Part shown: positions 1-10,165 of the stretch, piece after piece
Position numbering within the stretch: the first letter of the stretch is position 1
Layout: each line of letters opens with the position of its first letter
Origin: Pseudomonadales bacterium
Lineage (GTDB): Bacteria > Pseudomonadota > Gammaproteobacteria > Pseudomonadales > Azotimanducaceae
Assembly (NCBI GenBank): GCA_012103505.1
Contig: WLWP01000001.1
Coordinates: 4,340,001 to 4,404,000, forward strand
Direction: 5' to 3'
DNA length: 64,000 nt
The notes under the pieces: model-generated
The model's input: only the letters and a program-made list of their open reading frames with translations
Told to the model about the DNA's origin: nothing
The model's database searches: none
Made by a program: the position numbers and the translations under genes

Positions 1-1
1 G

Positions 2-1057
2 TCCCAGTACATCAGTGGGTTTGCGGTATTCCAGTACCTAACGTTCCGAACGATGGTCAGTGTAATGACCGCGCTATTTACCTCGCTAGTCATTGGTCCC
101 TATGTGATAGACAAGCTTAGTGATCTGCAGCTAGGTCAGACAGTTCGAGAAGATGGTCCGCAGTCCCACCTTTCTAAGGCAGGCACGCCGACGATGGGTG
201 GGGCATTGATTCTGATTGTCATACTTCTCACAACCCTTTTGTGGGGAGACCTCAGCTCGAAGCACGTTTGGATTGTGCTTCTAGTAACGATGTCTTTCGG
301 GGTCGTCGGTTGGGCTGATGATTACTTAAAGATTACGCGTAAGAACAGTGCCGGTCTCGTTGCCCGATGGAAGTACTTTTGGCAGTCGGTCATTGGCTTG
401 GCGGCGGCGGTATTTCTCTTTACTTCAGCCCAGCTACCCGCGGAGACGGCGCTGATAGTGCCTTTCTTCAAAGAGGTCTCACTACCCTTAGGTATTGGTT
501 TTGTGTTGCTCAGCTATCTGATGATTGTGGGTATGAGCAACGCGGTGAATCTTACCGACGGCCTGGACGGCTTAGCGATTCTGCCCACTGTAATGGTCGG
601 CGCAGCGCTTGGGCTGATTTCCTATGTGGCTGGCAATGTCGAATTCTCCGCCTACCTACAAATACCTTATATCCCCGGCGCAGGTGAACTTGCTGTTTTT
701 TGCGGCGCCCTCATCGGTGCTGGTTTGGGATTCCTTTGGTTCAACACCTATCCCGCTCAGGTTTTTATGGGGGATGTTGGTGCGTTGGCATTGGGCGCCG
801 CTCTCGGAATCGTTGCGATAATTGTGCGTCACGAAATCGTCCTGCTCATTATGGGTGGCCTATTTGTCCTCGAGACAGCCAGCGTGATTATTCAGGTCGC
901 ATCATTTCGAATGACTGGCAAACGCATCTTTAGGATGGCACCGATTCACCACCACTTTGAATTGAAAGGTTGGCCGGAGCCAAAGGTCATTGTCAGATTT
1001 TGGATTGTTACTTTAGTCCTCGTCACTATTGGTCTCTCGACCTTGAAGTTGAGGTAG
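2..1057 (+). CDS. mraY: MraY, phospho-MurNAc-pentapeptide transferase (5' end outside window)
   Basis: Inner-membrane enzyme that transfers phospho-MurNAc-pentapeptide from UDP to undecaprenyl phosphate, giving lipid I. The frame is open to the left edge, and residues before the first in-window ATG (53) read [17 protein letters not shown], which matches the family N-terminus, so the true start lies upstream. Family motifs are visible: [21 protein letters not shown] and [12 protein letters not shown], among about ten hydrophobic segments. The stop is two bases before murD, consistent with one dcw operon. Confidence 0.97.
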   Translation, partial: SQYISGFAVFQYLTFRTMVSVMTALFTSLVIGPYVIDKLSDLQLGQTVREDGPQSHLSKAGTPTMGGALILIVILLTTLLWGDLSSKHVWIVLLVTMSFGVVGWADDYLKITRKNSAGLVARWKYFWQSVIGLAAAVFLFTSAQLPAETALIVPFFKEVSLPLGIGFVLLSYLMIVGMSNAVNLTDGLDGLAILPTVMVGAALGLISYVAGNVEFSAYLQIPYIPGAGELAVFCGALIGAGLGFLWFNTYPAQVFMGDVGALALGAALGIVAIIVRHEIVLLIMGGLFVLETASVIIQVASFRMTGKRIFRMAPIHHHFELKGWPEPKVIVRFWIVTLVLVTIGLSTLKLR

Positions 1058-1059
1058 CG

Positions 1060-2379
1060 ATGGCTAAGCACGTGACCATACTTGGTTTTGGTGTAACGGG
1101 AGAGTCCGCGGCACGTCACTTCTTGGCGCAAGGGGCAACGGTGACAGTTGTTGATACGCGTCCAGAAAGAGCCGTGCCGCAAGATCTGGCGGCAGCCACA
1201 TATTTGTGGCGGTCGACACAGTTCCCTGCTGAACCCGCCGACATTGTCGTCGTTAGTCCTGGACTCTCGATGAATTCGTGTTTGCTGCGATCGGCACAAG
1301 CGGCTGGTGTACCTCTTCTGAGCGATATCGATGTTTTCTTAGCAGCGGCACGCGCACCTGTTATCGGGATCACTGGCACGAACGGTAAGAGCACTGTGAC
1401 CAGCTTGGTCGGCCATCTTCTTAAGGAAGCAGGGTTTCAAGTTGGTGTTGGCGGCAATCTTGGTGAGGCAGCGCTAAGCCTGTTGCGACCGGACGTAGAT
1501 TTCTATGTTTTAGAGCTTTCGAGTTTTCAATTGGAACGATCCGATGTTTCTAAGCTTGATCGTGCCGCGATACTAAACGTTACGGAAGATCATATCGATC
1601 AACATGGCTCACTCACGGCGTACGCTGATGCCAAGCGCAAAATCTACGCAGGTGCCACGCTTCGAGTGTTCAATCGCACTGACGACACAACAAAGCCTCG
1701 GGATGGAGCGGGGATCAGTTTCGCCTCAGGTCCACCTAACAATGAACTGGAATGGGGCATCGTTGATCGTGACGATGATCAGTGGATCGCCCGAGGTGAT
1801 GTGTTGCTGCAAAGAGTTGCCGACCTGCCTTTAGGTGGGCTGCACAACGCGACCAACGTCATGGCAGCGTGCGCCTTGGTTGCTGGGTTAGTTTCTGACG
1901 CTCAGATAAGTGCCGCGTTGCGAAGCTACGAAGGCCTGCCGCATAGATTTGAAACTGTCCTAGAAATCGCCGAGGTCACGTACGTTGATGACTCCAAGGC
2001 GACCAATGTGGGTGCAACTGTTGCTGCGCTTGAAGGTCTGGAGCGAGAGCAAAGAGTTGTTTTGATCGCTGGTGGGGATGCAAAAGGCGCTGAGCTAGGT
2101 GAGCTTCGAGCGTCACTGGGTGGGCATGCACGAGCAGTTGTGACTCTTGGCAAAGACGGGCCGCAGATTGCGGCTTTGGCCCGTGAACTAGGAATACCGT
2201 TCGTCGAAGTTTCGACAATGACTGAATCTGTTCGCGTTGCGGCAGGGTACGCCCAGCCCGGTGATATCGTCTTGTTATCGCCAGCATGTTCGAGCCTGGA
2301 TATGTTTGCGAGTTTCGATGAGCGTGGTCGCCTTTTTCAAGAAGCCGTTTCCAAGCTTGATGACGAGCGTGCGACGTGA
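1060..2379 (+). CDS. murD: MurD, UDP-MurNAc-L-alanine--D-glutamate ligase
   Basis: Cytoplasmic Mur ligase that adds D-glutamate to UDP-MurNAc-L-Ala using ATP. About 439 residues, normal for MurD. It shows an N-terminal Rossmann part (ILGFGVTGES), the ATP loop GITGTNGKSTVTSL and the ligase motif YVDDSKATNVGA. The ORF track starts at 970 inside mraY; I chose the ATG at 1060 because the protein then begins MAKHVTILGFG, as in relatives, and directly follows the mraY stop. It overlaps the start of ftsW. Confidence 0.95.
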   Translation: MAKHVTILGFGVTGESAARHFLAQGATVTVVDTRPERAVPQDLAAATYLWRSTQFPAEPADIVVVSPGLSMNSCLLRSAQAAGVPLLSDIDVFLAAARAPVIGITGTNGKSTVTSLVGHLLKEAGFQVGVGGNLGEAALSLLRPDVDFYVLELSSFQLERSDVSKLDRAAILNVTEDHIDQHGSLTAYADAKRKIYAGATLRVFNRTDDTTKPRDGAGISFASGPPNNELEWGIVDRDDDQWIARGDVLLQRVADLPLGGLHNATNVMAACALVAGLVSDAQISAALRSYEGLPHRFETVLEIAEVTYVDDSKATNVGATVAALEGLEREQRVVLIAGGDAKGAELGELRASLGGHARAVVTLGKDGPQIAALARELGIPFVEVSTMTESVRVAAGYAQPGDIVLLSPACSSLDMFASFDERGRLFQEAVSKLDDERAT

Positions 2380-3467
2380 TGGTTTTTGCTGACAAACAAA
2401 TCAACGGTGTTGCCCTAGCCTGGGGATCTTTGCTTGCTTTTAGTGCGGTGATGGTCGGCTCAGCAGCGGTTGCACTTGAGGGGACGTACCTTTCTAAGCA
2501 CTTGTTCTACCTCGGCTTGGGCGTGGTTAGCTTTGCGATCGCATTCGCATTGCCGCCAAAGTTGTGGAACAGATTGTACTTGTTGGGTTGGGTTGCAGCG
2601 GTTGGTATAGGGGTGCTCGTGCTGATCCCGGGTCTCAGCCATGAGGTCAATGGTGCGACGCGGTGGATAAGGATCGGGGGTTTTACGATCCAGGCTGCTG
2701 AAGTGGCCAAATTTGGATTGTGCATTTATTTGGCTGGCTATCTCTACCGGCATGGTGACAAGTTACAGAACGATCCTGGAGTACTGTTCCTACCGTTAGG
2801 TATGGTCACGATCGTTTGTGCGCTATTAGTGGCAGAGCCAGACCTTGGGTCTGCGGTTGTGATCATGGCTGCTTGTATCTGCTTGCTCTTCCTAGCGGGC
2901 GCGCAACTTCGGTATTTTCTGTTGTTCGCCGTTGCTGGTGGTTTGCTATTGGGTCTCCTCATTTGGCAATCGCCATATCGTCTCGAGCGCCTTATCGCAT
3001 TTCTAGACCCTTGGTCCGTGCAGTACGGCAGTGGCTATCAGTTGACCCAGGCTTTGATAGCTTTTGGTCGAGGCGAGATGTGGGGTTTAGGGTTAGGTGA
3101 GGGTGTGCAGAAGCTGTTCTACTTACCAGAAGCGCACACTGACTTTATCTTTGCTGTCATCGCGGAAGAACTTGGCGCGATCGGAGCGATTCTGCTTGTT
3201 CTAGTCTTGAGCTACTTAACCCTGCAAATCCTTGTTCTTGGGCGACGCAATCTTATAGCCGAGCGGCGATTTGCCGGGTTTGTTGCCTACTTCTTTGGCC
3301 TGGTTCTCGCCATCCAATTACTCGTGAGCTTAGGCGTGAATACTGGTGTTTTGCCCACAAAAGGCTTAACGCTGCCGTTTGTCAGTTTTGGTGGTAACAG
3401 TCTCTTGGTTTTTTGCGCCATGCTCGGATTGGTGCTTCGAACATCGTTGGAGCCTGGACGTGACTAG
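2376..3467 (+). CDS. ftsW: FtsW, SEDS-family septal peptidoglycan polymerase
   Basis: Polytopic SEDS protein that polymerises lipid II into glycan strands at the septum with its partner PBP3 (FtsI). The protein has about 363 residues and roughly ten membrane segments. SEDS hallmarks are [14 protein letters not shown] and [16 protein letters not shown]. Start is GTG 2376 or ATG 2379, both overlapping the murD stop. In most gammaproteobacteria murG follows; here the next gene is murC, whose likely GTG start lies inside the last codons of ftsW. It is slightly short against E. coli (414 aa), mostly at the N-terminus. Confidence 0.93.
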   Translation: MMVFADKQINGVALAWGSLLAFSAVMVGSAAVALEGTYLSKHLFYLGLGVVSFAIAFALPPKLWNRLYLLGWVAAVGIGVLVLIPGLSHEVNGATRWIRIGGFTIQAAEVAKFGLCIYLAGYLYRHGDKLQNDPGVLFLPLGMVTIVCALLVAEPDLGSAVVIMAACICLLFLAGAQLRYFLLFAVAGGLLLGLLIWQSPYRLERLIAFLDPWSVQYGSGYQLTQALIAFGRGEMWGLGLGEGVQKLFYLPEAHTDFIFAVIAEELGAIGAILLVLVLSYLTLQILVLGRRNLIAERRFAGFVAYFFGLVLAIQLLVSLGVNTGVLPTKGLTLPFVSFGGNSLLVFCAMLGLVLRTSLEPGRD

Positions 3468-4878
3468 TCCCGAATACCAAGTGCCCGAGATGGGACGCAT
3501 ACGCTCTATCCATTTTATTGGTATCGGTGGTGCAGGCATGTGCGGAATAGCCGAAGTGCTGATCAATCAGGGCTATGACGTGACTGGCTCGGATGTGCAA
3601 GCCTCTGCAAACTCCCAGCGTTTGACTGAGTTAGGAGCGACGATTTTTATCGGGCACATCTCGGGTAATGTGCATGCCGCGGATGTTGTAGTCGTCTCAA
3701 GCGCCATTGACGAAACCAATGAAGAGCTTCTGGAAGCTCAACGGCGACATACACCTGTAGTGCCGCGAGCTGAAATGCTTGGTGAACTCATGCGCTACCG
3801 GCATGGGATCGCAGTCGCAGGCACACACGGGAAAACCACCACGACCAGTCTGATCACTGAGATATTCCGCTGTGCCGGTCTTTCTCCTACGTTTGTTATC
3901 GGTGGCTTGTTGAAAAGCGCGGGTACGAACGCAGAGCTCGGTGCCGGTCGTTATCTAATCGCAGAGGCGGATGAATCTGACGCGTCGTTTTTACGCTTGC
4001 AACCGATGTCGGCAGTCATCACGAACATAGATCAAGATCATATGTCGACCTACGACAACGACTTCGATGTGCTCAAGGAGACCTTTGTTGAGTTTGTTCA
4101 TCGGCTGCCTTTCTACGGATCAGTAGCGGTCTGCATCGATGATCCAGAGATAGTTGCGATCCTGCCGAAGCTTGCCAGACAGGTCATTACCTACGGCTTC
4201 GGCGCCGAAGCAGAGGTTAGGGCGACCAATTTGACTGTTGCAGATGATGGTCGTTGGCGTTTCGATGTAGAGCGGGCAGGCCAGTGTAGCTTGCAAGGTG
4301 TGATGTTGGCTGTGCCTGGGAACCACAATGTGCTCAATGCACTGGCAGCTATAGCGGTGGCTACAGATGAGGGAATTGCCGACAGTTCGATAGTGCAGGG
4401 GCTCGCTGAGTTTGGCGGAGTAGACCGGCGCTTTCAGGTGACAGACCAAGTCACCATCGGCGGTGTTAGCACCACACTAGTCGACGACTACGGTCACCAT
4501 CCGACAGAAGTCAACGCGGTAATCGAAACGGCACGTCGGGTTTGGCCGGATCGGCGCTTAGCGATGATCTATCAACCACACCGATATAGTCGGACCCGCG
4601 ATTTGTTCGAAGACTTTGTCAGAGTGTTGTCTAACGTAGACGCACTTGTTTTGCTCGATGTTTATGCGGCAGGCGAAACAAGAATCGCAGGTGCGGATGG
4701 ACGTTCTCTCTCGCAGGCGATACGCCAAAGAGGCGGTTTGAGCCCCATTTTTGCGGCCGATCCAGATGAGGCGCTTGAGTTGCTACCTTCGTTTGTTAAC
4801 CAGGGCGATGTACTCCTGGTTCAAGGCGCTGGAAACGTATCTAGAATTTCCAACGAACTGAGGCCAACTCATGATTGA
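3460..4878 (+). CDS. murC: MurC, UDP-N-acetylmuramate--L-alanine ligase
   Basis: Mur ligase that adds L-alanine to UDP-MurNAc, the first step of the peptide stem. About 472 residues. The dinucleotide-like N-terminus [20 protein letters not shown] loop [12 protein letters not shown] and C-terminal [10 protein letters not shown] are typical. The track start (3379) lies deep inside ftsW; GTG 3460 has GGAG seven bases upstream and overlaps the ftsW stop, while ATG 3490 is an alternative. No murG lies between ftsW and this gene, and no ddl follows it. Confidence 0.94.
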   Translation: MTSPEYQVPEMGRIRSIHFIGIGGAGMCGIAEVLINQGYDVTGSDVQASANSQRLTELGATIFIGHISGNVHAADVVVVSSAIDETNEELLEAQRRHTPVVPRAEMLGELMRYRHGIAVAGTHGKTTTTSLITEIFRCAGLSPTFVIGGLLKSAGTNAELGAGRYLIAEADESDASFLRLQPMSAVITNIDQDHMSTYDNDFDVLKETFVEFVHRLPFYGSVAVCIDDPEIVAILPKLARQVITYGFGAEAEVRATNLTVADDGRWRFDVERAGQCSLQGVMLAVPGNHNVLNALAAIAVATDEGIADSSIVQGLAEFGGVDRRFQVTDQVTIGGVSTTLVDDYGHHPTEVNAVIETARRVWPDRRLAMIYQPHRYSRTRDLFEDFVRVLSNVDALVLLDVYAAGETRIAGADGRSLSQAIRQRGGLSPIFAADPDEALELLPSFVNQGDVLLVQGAGNVSRISNELRPTHD

Positions 4879-5629
4879 TCGCGGGATGTTCAAACGCTCA
4901 ACGTTTCACCAAATCATGATCGGCGTCCTTGTTACCGGTACGGCTTTAATTGCAGTCGTGGGATGGCAAACCTTGGACACCCGTATCGAGAAATTCCACA
5001 TTCTTGGCGAACTCAGTGCTCGAGAACAATTGAAGGTGACGGATACGCTAAGGGAGCTCAACCTTGGCGGTATCTTGAGTGCGGACTTGCAGCGAGTGCA
5101 GGCGCATTTAGAGCAGATGGGTTGGGCGCGGGATATATCAATACGCCGCGTTTGGCCAGACACGCTTGAAGTTGCGATGCTTAAAGAGAACCCCGTTGCA
5201 AATTGGGGTCACAATCAATTTGTTGCCGCGTCAGGGAACTTGTTGGAGTTGCCTGATGAATATCCTGGTCTACCTCGTTTTGAGGTTGCGGTGAGCAGTC
5301 CCCAGGAGGCGATGAAGGTGTTTCGTCTGGTTAGTCATCTCGCTGCTGAGTCGAATCTGAGAGTGACCTCTCTAAACCAGGACAATCAGGGTGGATGGAA
5401 CATTGCATTCCACAACGACCTTGAGATTTTTTTAGGTACTGAGCGGTTGAGCGAACGTATGCAGAGATTCAATCGAGTATACGGACAACTCAAGGATAGC
5501 GAGGTCCCCGCCGCTTACATGGATCTGAGATACAACAATGGGGTGGCGGTTCAGCACGTGGTGGAAAAGCCACTAGAGCCAGTATTGGTTGCGAAACAAG
5601 AGTTGCAGTCAATTGTGGGGTTGCAGTGA
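4871..5629 (+). CDS. ftsQ: FtsQ, divisome assembly protein
   Basis: Bitopic divisome protein that links early and late division proteins (FtsB/FtsL) in the periplasm. It has 252 residues: a short cytoplasmic tail, one membrane segment ([18 protein letters not shown], about residues 15-33), then a POTRA-like domain ([19 protein letters not shown]) and a beta domain with the family motif [24 protein letters not shown]. Its start overlaps the murC stop by eight bases, implying translational coupling. Confidence 0.93.
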   Translation: MIDRGMFKRSTFHQIMIGVLVTGTALIAVVGWQTLDTRIEKFHILGELSAREQLKVTDTLRELNLGGILSADLQRVQAHLEQMGWARDISIRRVWPDTLEVAMLKENPVANWGHNQFVAASGNLLELPDEYPGLPRFEVAVSSPQEAMKVFRLVSHLAAESNLRVTSLNQDNQGGWNIAFHNDLEIFLGTERLSERMQRFNRVYGQLKDSEVPAAYMDLRYNNGVAVQHVVEKPLEPVLVAKQELQSIVGLQ

Positions 5630-5662
5630 CAGTAAGAGCGAGTCTTTCGGAGAGTATTGAAC

Positions 5663-6889
5663 ATGGCAGCTGACACTGAACCGCAGCGGATCATCGGGTT
5701 GGACATCGGCACAAACAAGGTGGCTGCCATCGTGGCTGAGGTTAGCGAAAACAACGATCTAGAGATTATTGGGATTGGTACACATCACTCGCGTGGATTA
5801 AAGAAGGGTGTCGTAGTGAACATCGAGTCGACGGTCCAATCGATACAACGGGCTGTTGAAGAAGCAGAGTTGATGGCAGGTTGCACGATCGATTCTGTAT
5901 ACGCCGGTATAGCAGGCAGCCATATACGGTCGCTGAACTCGCATGGAATTGTCGCCATCCGTGACAGAGAGGTGTTTGCACAAGACGTAGATCGTGTCAT
6001 TGATGCGGCGCAGGCGATGGCAATTCCAGCGGATCAGAAGATCCTTCATGTGCTACCGCAAGAATACGTAATTGATGCGCAAGAAGGTGTAAAAGAGCCG
6101 TTGGGGATGTCTGGGGTACGCCTCGAGGCAAAGGTACACATGGTTACTTGTGCAGTTAATGCAGCCCAGAACATCGAGAAGTGCATTGAGCGCTGCGGAC
6201 TGATAGTCAACGACATTATCTTGGAGCAACTTGCGTCTAGCTATTCGATTTTGACAGAGGACGAGAGAGATCTCGGAGTTTGTATCTGTGACATCGGCGG
6301 CGGCACCACGGATATCGCGATTTTCACTGGCGGAGCAATTCGGCACACAGCGGTAATCCCCATCGCTGGCGACCAGGTTACTAACGACATCGCGATGGCG
6401 CTTCGTACACCGACTCAACATGCGGAAGAAATAAAGATTAAGTATGCGTGTGCACTGACGCAGCTAGCTAAGCCCGACGAGGTGATAAAGGTGCCTGGTG
6501 TTGGAGACAAACCAGCAAGGGAACTTTCGCGTCAAGCGTTAGCTGAGGTGGTAGAGCCGCGTTACGACGAGTTGTTCACATTAATACAAGCAGAACTGCG
6601 AAGAAGTGGTTTTGAAGATTTGATCGCTGCGGGAATTGTCCTGACTGGTGGCGCATCGAAAATGGAGGGCGTAGTAGAGCTGGCGGAAGAAATCTTCCAC
6701 ATGCCGGTTAGCCTGGGAGTGCCTCGGCACGTGTTGGGGCTGAAGGACATTGTTAGAAATCCGATATACGCCACTGGAGTTGGCTTGTTGCAGTACGGAT
6801 TGGATCGAGAAAAAGAAACGCCGAAGAAGCGCAACCAGTCTGGTGGTGCGATCGGCCGTGTTCGGAATTGGTTAAGCGAAAACTTTTAA
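5663..6889 (+). CDS. ftsA: FtsA, actin-like membrane anchor of the Z ring
   Basis: Actin-fold ATPase that tethers FtsZ to the inner membrane and recruits later divisome proteins. About 408 residues. The N-terminal phosphate motif GLDIGTNKVAAIV, the second phosphate loop CDIGGGTTDIAIFTGG and the ADP-binding VLTGGASKMEG are visible. The C-terminus (IGRVRNWLSENF) fits the amphipathic membrane-targeting helix. The track begins at a TTG (5657); ATG 5663 has GGAG at a better distance. Confidence 0.96.
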   Translation: MAADTEPQRIIGLDIGTNKVAAIVAEVSENNDLEIIGIGTHHSRGLKKGVVVNIESTVQSIQRAVEEAELMAGCTIDSVYAGIAGSHIRSLNSHGIVAIRDREVFAQDVDRVIDAAQAMAIPADQKILHVLPQEYVIDAQEGVKEPLGMSGVRLEAKVHMVTCAVNAAQNIEKCIERCGLIVNDIILEQLASSYSILTEDERDLGVCICDIGGGTTDIAIFTGGAIRHTAVIPIAGDQVTNDIAMALRTPTQHAEEIKIKYACALTQLAKPDEVIKVPGVGDKPARELSRQALAEVVEPRYDELFTLIQAELRRSGFEDLIAAGIVLTGGASKMEGVVELAEEIFHMPVSLGVPRHVLGLKDIVRNPIYATGVGLLQYGLDREKETPKKRNQSGGAIGRVRNWLSENF

Positions 6890-6923
6890 GGGTCGGAAGA
6901 CTCTGACGGTCAAGGAGATATAG

Positions 6924-8075
6924 ATGTTTGAACTAGTAGATAGTGCGCCGCAAAGCGCAGTCATCAAGGTAATCGGTGTCGGTGGTGGTGGTGGAAACGC
7001 CGTCCAGCACATGGTCACTCGCAGCATAGAGGGGGTAGATTTTATTGCCGCCAATACGGATGCACAGGCGTTAAAGAGCTTGGATGCCCAAACGACGTTG
7101 CAAATTGGCAGCGGGGTAACCAAGGGCTTGGGTGCTGGTGCGAATCCGGAAATCGGTCGAGCGGCCGCGATGGAGGATCGAGAACGGATCACGGAAGTTT
7201 TGTCTGGCGCAGATATGGTCTTTATCACTGCTGGAATGGGTGGTGGTACTGGGACTGGCGCCGCACCTATCGTTGCTGAGTTGGCACGCGAGATGGGAAT
7301 ACTCACCGTTGCGGTAGTGACAAGGCCTTTCAACTTTGAAAAACGGGTTGAGGTTGCTGACTATGGTATTCGCGAGCTATCTCAGCACGTGGACTCTTTA
7401 ATCACGATACCTAACGAAAAACTGCTCGCCGTACTCGGTGAGCGCACCAGCATGCTTGACGCGTTTGGTGCGGCGAATGACGTGTTGTCGGGCGCGGTCC
7501 AAGGCATAGCTGACTTGATCATTCGTCCAGGCATGATCAACGTTGACTTCGCCGATGTACGCACAGTGATGTCTGAGATGGGTATGGCCATGATGGGCAC
7601 GGCACGTTCCTCTGGTGAGAATCGCGCACGTGATGCAGCTGAGGCAGCGATTCGGTCGCCACTCTTGGAAGATGTAGACCTACACGGCGCACGAGGCATC
7701 TTAGTCAACGTCACCGCGGGTCCAGACCTCAACATTGGTGAATTTACTGACGTCGGCAACATTATCGACGACTTTGCTAGTGCTTCAGCCACGGTTGTCG
7801 TTGGCACCGTCATCGATGAGTCGATGGGTGAGGAACTCAAAGTCACTGTTGTGGCTACCGGCTTGGGTAGCAATGAGATGCCGACAATTGCCATCGACAA
7901 TACCGTTGCCCAGCAGGCGCTTGATGGACAGGTCGACTATTCACAGTTAGACCGACCGGCATTTGCGCGCAACCAAGCATCGGCAGCACACGAAGAACCG
8001 CCTGTGGACGATCCTGATAATACCGATATGGACTATCTGGATATTCCTGCGTTTCTCCGCCGTCAGGCAGATTGA
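6924..8075 (+). CDS. ftsZ: FtsZ, tubulin-like cell division GTPase
   Basis: GTPase that polymerises into the Z ring. It has 383 residues. The tubulin signature GGGTGTGAAP, the N-terminal IKVIGVGGGGGNAVQHM and the T7-loop region NVDFADVRTVMSEMG are intact. The conserved C-terminal peptide that binds FtsA/ZipA appears as DYLDIPAFLRRQAD. A strong AAGGAG ribosome site precedes ATG 6924. It is the last gene of the dcw operon and is followed by a hairpin and a strong terminator. Confidence 0.98.
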   Translation: MFELVDSAPQSAVIKVIGVGGGGGNAVQHMVTRSIEGVDFIAANTDAQALKSLDAQTTLQIGSGVTKGLGAGANPEIGRAAAMEDRERITEVLSGADMVFITAGMGGGTGTGAAPIVAELAREMGILTVAVVTRPFNFEKRVEVADYGIRELSQHVDSLITIPNEKLLAVLGERTSMLDAFGAANDVLSGAVQGIADLIIRPGMINVDFADVRTVMSEMGMAMMGTARSSGENRARDAAEAAIRSPLLEDVDLHGARGILVNVTAGPDLNIGEFTDVGNIIDDFASASATVVVGTVIDESMGEELKVTVVATGLGSNEMPTIAIDNTVAQQALDGQVDYSQLDRPAFARNQASAAHEEPPVDDPDNTDMDYLDIPAFLRRQAD

Positions 8076-8086
8076 GATTGGCAGAC

Positions 8087-8116
8087 CTCAAACTGGCGAA
8101 GGTTTGCCAGTTTGAG
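8087..8116 (+). other. Perfect 11-bp hairpin after ftsZ
   Basis: The arms CTCAAACTGGC and GCCAGTTTGAG are perfectly complementary around an 8-nt loop, starting twelve bases after the ftsZ stop. No T-run follows, so it is not a standard intrinsic terminator. It could protect the ftsZ mRNA 3' end or be a processing site; that is inference. Confidence 0.6.
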
Positions 8117-8180
8117 CAAGACAAGCGTTCGAGAGCTTCAAGAGCGCTTGTGTGACCACAATTAGGTTCGCTTAACCTAT

Positions 8181-8220
8181 AGGAGACGCAGCACCCTCCC
8201 GCTGCGTCTCCTCTTTTTTT
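8181..8220 (+). terminator. Rho-independent terminator of the dcw operon
   Basis: A perfect 12-bp stem (AGGAGACGCAGC / GCTGCGTCTCCT) with an 8-nt loop is followed by CTTTTTTT. It ends transcription of the mraY-ftsZ block about 100 bp after the ftsZ stop. Confidence 0.93.
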
Positions 8221-8245
8221 CTAGTACGAAGAATTCTTTCCTCCC

Positions 8246-8391
8246 AAACTTTTGTACGCAAACCTTTTGCGCCGAAGCTGTCCTTGCACAGACCTTTCTT
8301 GCACAAGTCTTGCTTTCACAAACCTTCCGATACAAAACTCTCTTTCCAAAACTCTCTTTCCAAAGCTCTCTTGCCGAAGCAATGCACGTCC
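8246..8391 (+). repeat. Degenerate 14-15 bp tandem repeat, pentapeptide-like in part
   Basis: About ten consecutive units of 14 or 15 bases follow a loose consensus AAACCTTTCTTGCAC. Two adjacent units (8334-8347 and 8348-8361) are identical. Read in the frame of the short ORF at 8252, the 15-base units give five-residue blocks such as YANLL, CTDLS, CTSLA and FTNLP, similar to pentapeptide repeats (A[D/N]LXX). The 14-base units shift the frame, so any former protein is now broken. Decayed gene or simple repeat remains open. Confidence 0.55.
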
Positions 8392-8551
8392 TCTCGCACG
8401 CGCTGTCGGTTTTATCCTACGTCGCCGATGCCGCATTCTTGTTATAAGTCCCATCTTATTGATTTGATGGGCTTAATTGATACAAATTGAAACAAAAAGT
8501 GTGTTCTTGTGCATGGTTCGGTTTTCGGTCGGTTGGTAACATCGCGCGCCT

Positions 8552-9493
8552 ATGTCAATGCTAGACCTACAATCCTCGTCCATCGCGCAACGCACTTTGA
8601 ATAATACGATTCGTGCGACTGGGGTTGGATTACACACAGGAGAAAAGGTCTACGTGACCCTGCGACCTGCGCCAATCGATTCCGGCATAGTATTTGTGCG
8701 GACTGATATCGACGATGGCATATCACTACCAGCACGCGCGCTCAACGTCGGGTCAACGACCATGGCGACGACGTTGACCGACGGCAAGCACGAGCTATCC
8801 ACCATAGAACATCTGATGTCCGCATTTGCAGGGCTTGGCGTCGACAATGCGATCGTTGAAGTGAGTGCGCCAGAGTTACCTATTATGGATGGCAGCGCTG
8901 CTCCGTTTGTCTTCTTACTACAGTCCGCAGGCATTGCTGAGCAAGAAGCCCCTAAGAAGTTTATTCGCATACTGAAGCCCGTTCGGTATGAACAAGGCGA
9001 TGTTTTTGCAGAACTCGAGCCGTATAACGGCTTTCAACTAAACTACACCCTCAAATATGATCATCCGGTCTTTAAACGGCATGAACACACGGTCAGTCTT
9101 GATTTCTCGACCACAGCTTTTGTGAAGGAAGTGAGCCGGGCGCGAACGTTTGGGTTCTTGGCCGATTATGAAAAACTACGCGAGATGAACTTGGCTAAAG
9201 GCGGCAGTTTAGATAATGCGGTCGTTGTCGATGAGTTCAAAATCTTGAACGAGGAAGGTCTTCGTTTGGAGGATGAGTTCGTAAAACACAAGATTTTGGA
9301 TGCGATTGGTGACCTGTATCTACTCGGGCACGGCATCCTAGGAAAGTTCACAGGATACAAGTCTGGTCACGGGCTAAACAACGCGCTTTTGCGCAAATTA
9401 CTTGCTGATGAAGCGGCCTATGAGATTGTCACGGCCGATGACGTTAGTAGTGGCTATTCCGGTTATGCTGACTCCGTGCTCGCTAGCGCCTAA
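8552..9493 (+). CDS. lpxC: LpxC, UDP-3-O-acyl-N-acetylglucosamine deacetylase
   Basis: Zinc amidase catalysing the committed step of lipid A synthesis. It has 313 residues (E. coli 305). Family motifs are [11 protein letters not shown], the zinc-binding region [26 protein letters not shown] and the C-terminal [16 protein letters not shown] and [11 protein letters not shown]. The start at 8552 has no clear ribosome site, and ATG 8558 is an alternative. Its place after ftsZ is conserved in gammaproteobacteria, though here it is separated by a terminator and therefore probably has its own promoter. Confidence 0.96.
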   Translation: MSMLDLQSSSIAQRTLNNTIRATGVGLHTGEKVYVTLRPAPIDSGIVFVRTDIDDGISLPARALNVGSTTMATTLTDGKHELSTIEHLMSAFAGLGVDNAIVEVSAPELPIMDGSAAPFVFLLQSAGIAEQEAPKKFIRILKPVRYEQGDVFAELEPYNGFQLNYTLKYDHPVFKRHEHTVSLDFSTTAFVKEVSRARTFGFLADYEKLREMNLAKGGSLDNAVVVDEFKILNEEGLRLEDEFVKHKILDAIGDLYLLGHGILGKFTGYKSGHGLNNALLRKLLADEAAYEIVTADDVSSGYSGYADSVLASA

Positions 9494-9614
9494 GCCTGCC
9501 TAAAATCCTCTCTTAGAATTTCTCGATTGCCACACTTGGTGGGTGAATGCCCTTAGGTGAACGGTCTTGGGGGACGGTTCGCAGAATCCGAGTTCCAGAA
9601 ACACGACAATGCCT

Positions 9615-9923
9615 TCAGGACTGTGAAACTCTCAGTCGGAAGTCTTGGACGTGACTGAAGCTCTGTAGAGTCTTCAGTTGGGTTTGGAATTCCGGCAGCA
9701 GAAACCGTAGCCGTGTTGCGGCTGCAGCGCTCTGGCACACGATGTAGGCCGTGGGACCCTTGATGTCAGAGACCTCTACTTCATTGCAGAACGGTGTGGG
9801 CAGCAAAGCCCTTAGCTCAGCAGTCCATTGTTTTTGATTGGCTGTGCGAGATAACAACCGTTGCAAGGGAGTAAATCGACTGTGGTGTTCAGTGAGCAGA
9901 TCCTCTATCTTACGGGTGGGCAT
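9615..9923 (-). CDS. dciA: DciA-like (DUF721) replicative helicase loader
   Basis: A 102-residue protein recognised as DUF721/DciA, the ancestral loader or operator of DnaB helicase in bacteria lacking DnaC. The N-terminal IEDLLTEHHSRFTPLQRLL and the middle LRALLPTPFCNEVEVSDIKGPTAYIVC-type strand pattern fit the family. In Pseudomonas a DUF721 gene also sits between lpxC and the M23-secA pair, which supports the call. It is on the minus strand and divergent from the M23 gene. Confidence 0.78.
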   Translation of the reverse strand: MPTRKIEDLLTEHHSRFTPLQRLLSRTANQKQWTAELRALLPTPFCNEVEVSDIKGPTAYIVCQSAAAATRLRFLLPEFQTQLKTLQSFSHVQDFRLRVSQS

Positions 9924-10165
9924 TTAAAGACACTTTCTTGCAATTTATGTACGGGAATAGCGGCGCGGTTTGGGCGCGTATTCATCCTACGAATTGGCCA
10001 GTTTCAGCACAATACACCGAACAATAAGACGGCGGACAAATTCGCTCAGGTGTATGTAAAAAAAATAGCAGTTAGAGCCAGAGCAAAACGAACAACAACA
10101 TATCTGGACCGTGCTAGACAGGCTGGTTATTTGCGAGAGCAACGCATCGCGATGGCACACAGTCT

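Larger units (their letters stand above)
8076..8551. other. ftsZ-lpxC intergenic region (476 bp)
   Basis: No convincing gene. It holds a perfect 11-bp hairpin (8087-8116), a Rho-independent terminator (8181-8220), a degenerate 14-15 bp tandem array (8246-8391), and about 160 bp before lpxC that must contain the lpxC promoter. I could not pick a convincing -35/-10 pair there. Confidence 0.6.

Noticed and set aside
7382-7900. 172-aa ORF antisense to ftsZ
   Set aside because: Serine/proline/threonine-rich shadow typical of the complement of a conserved gene.
8221-8454. Minus-strand 77-aa ORF across the tandem array
   Set aside because: It is basic, low-complexity and follows the repeat; no ribosome site or family.
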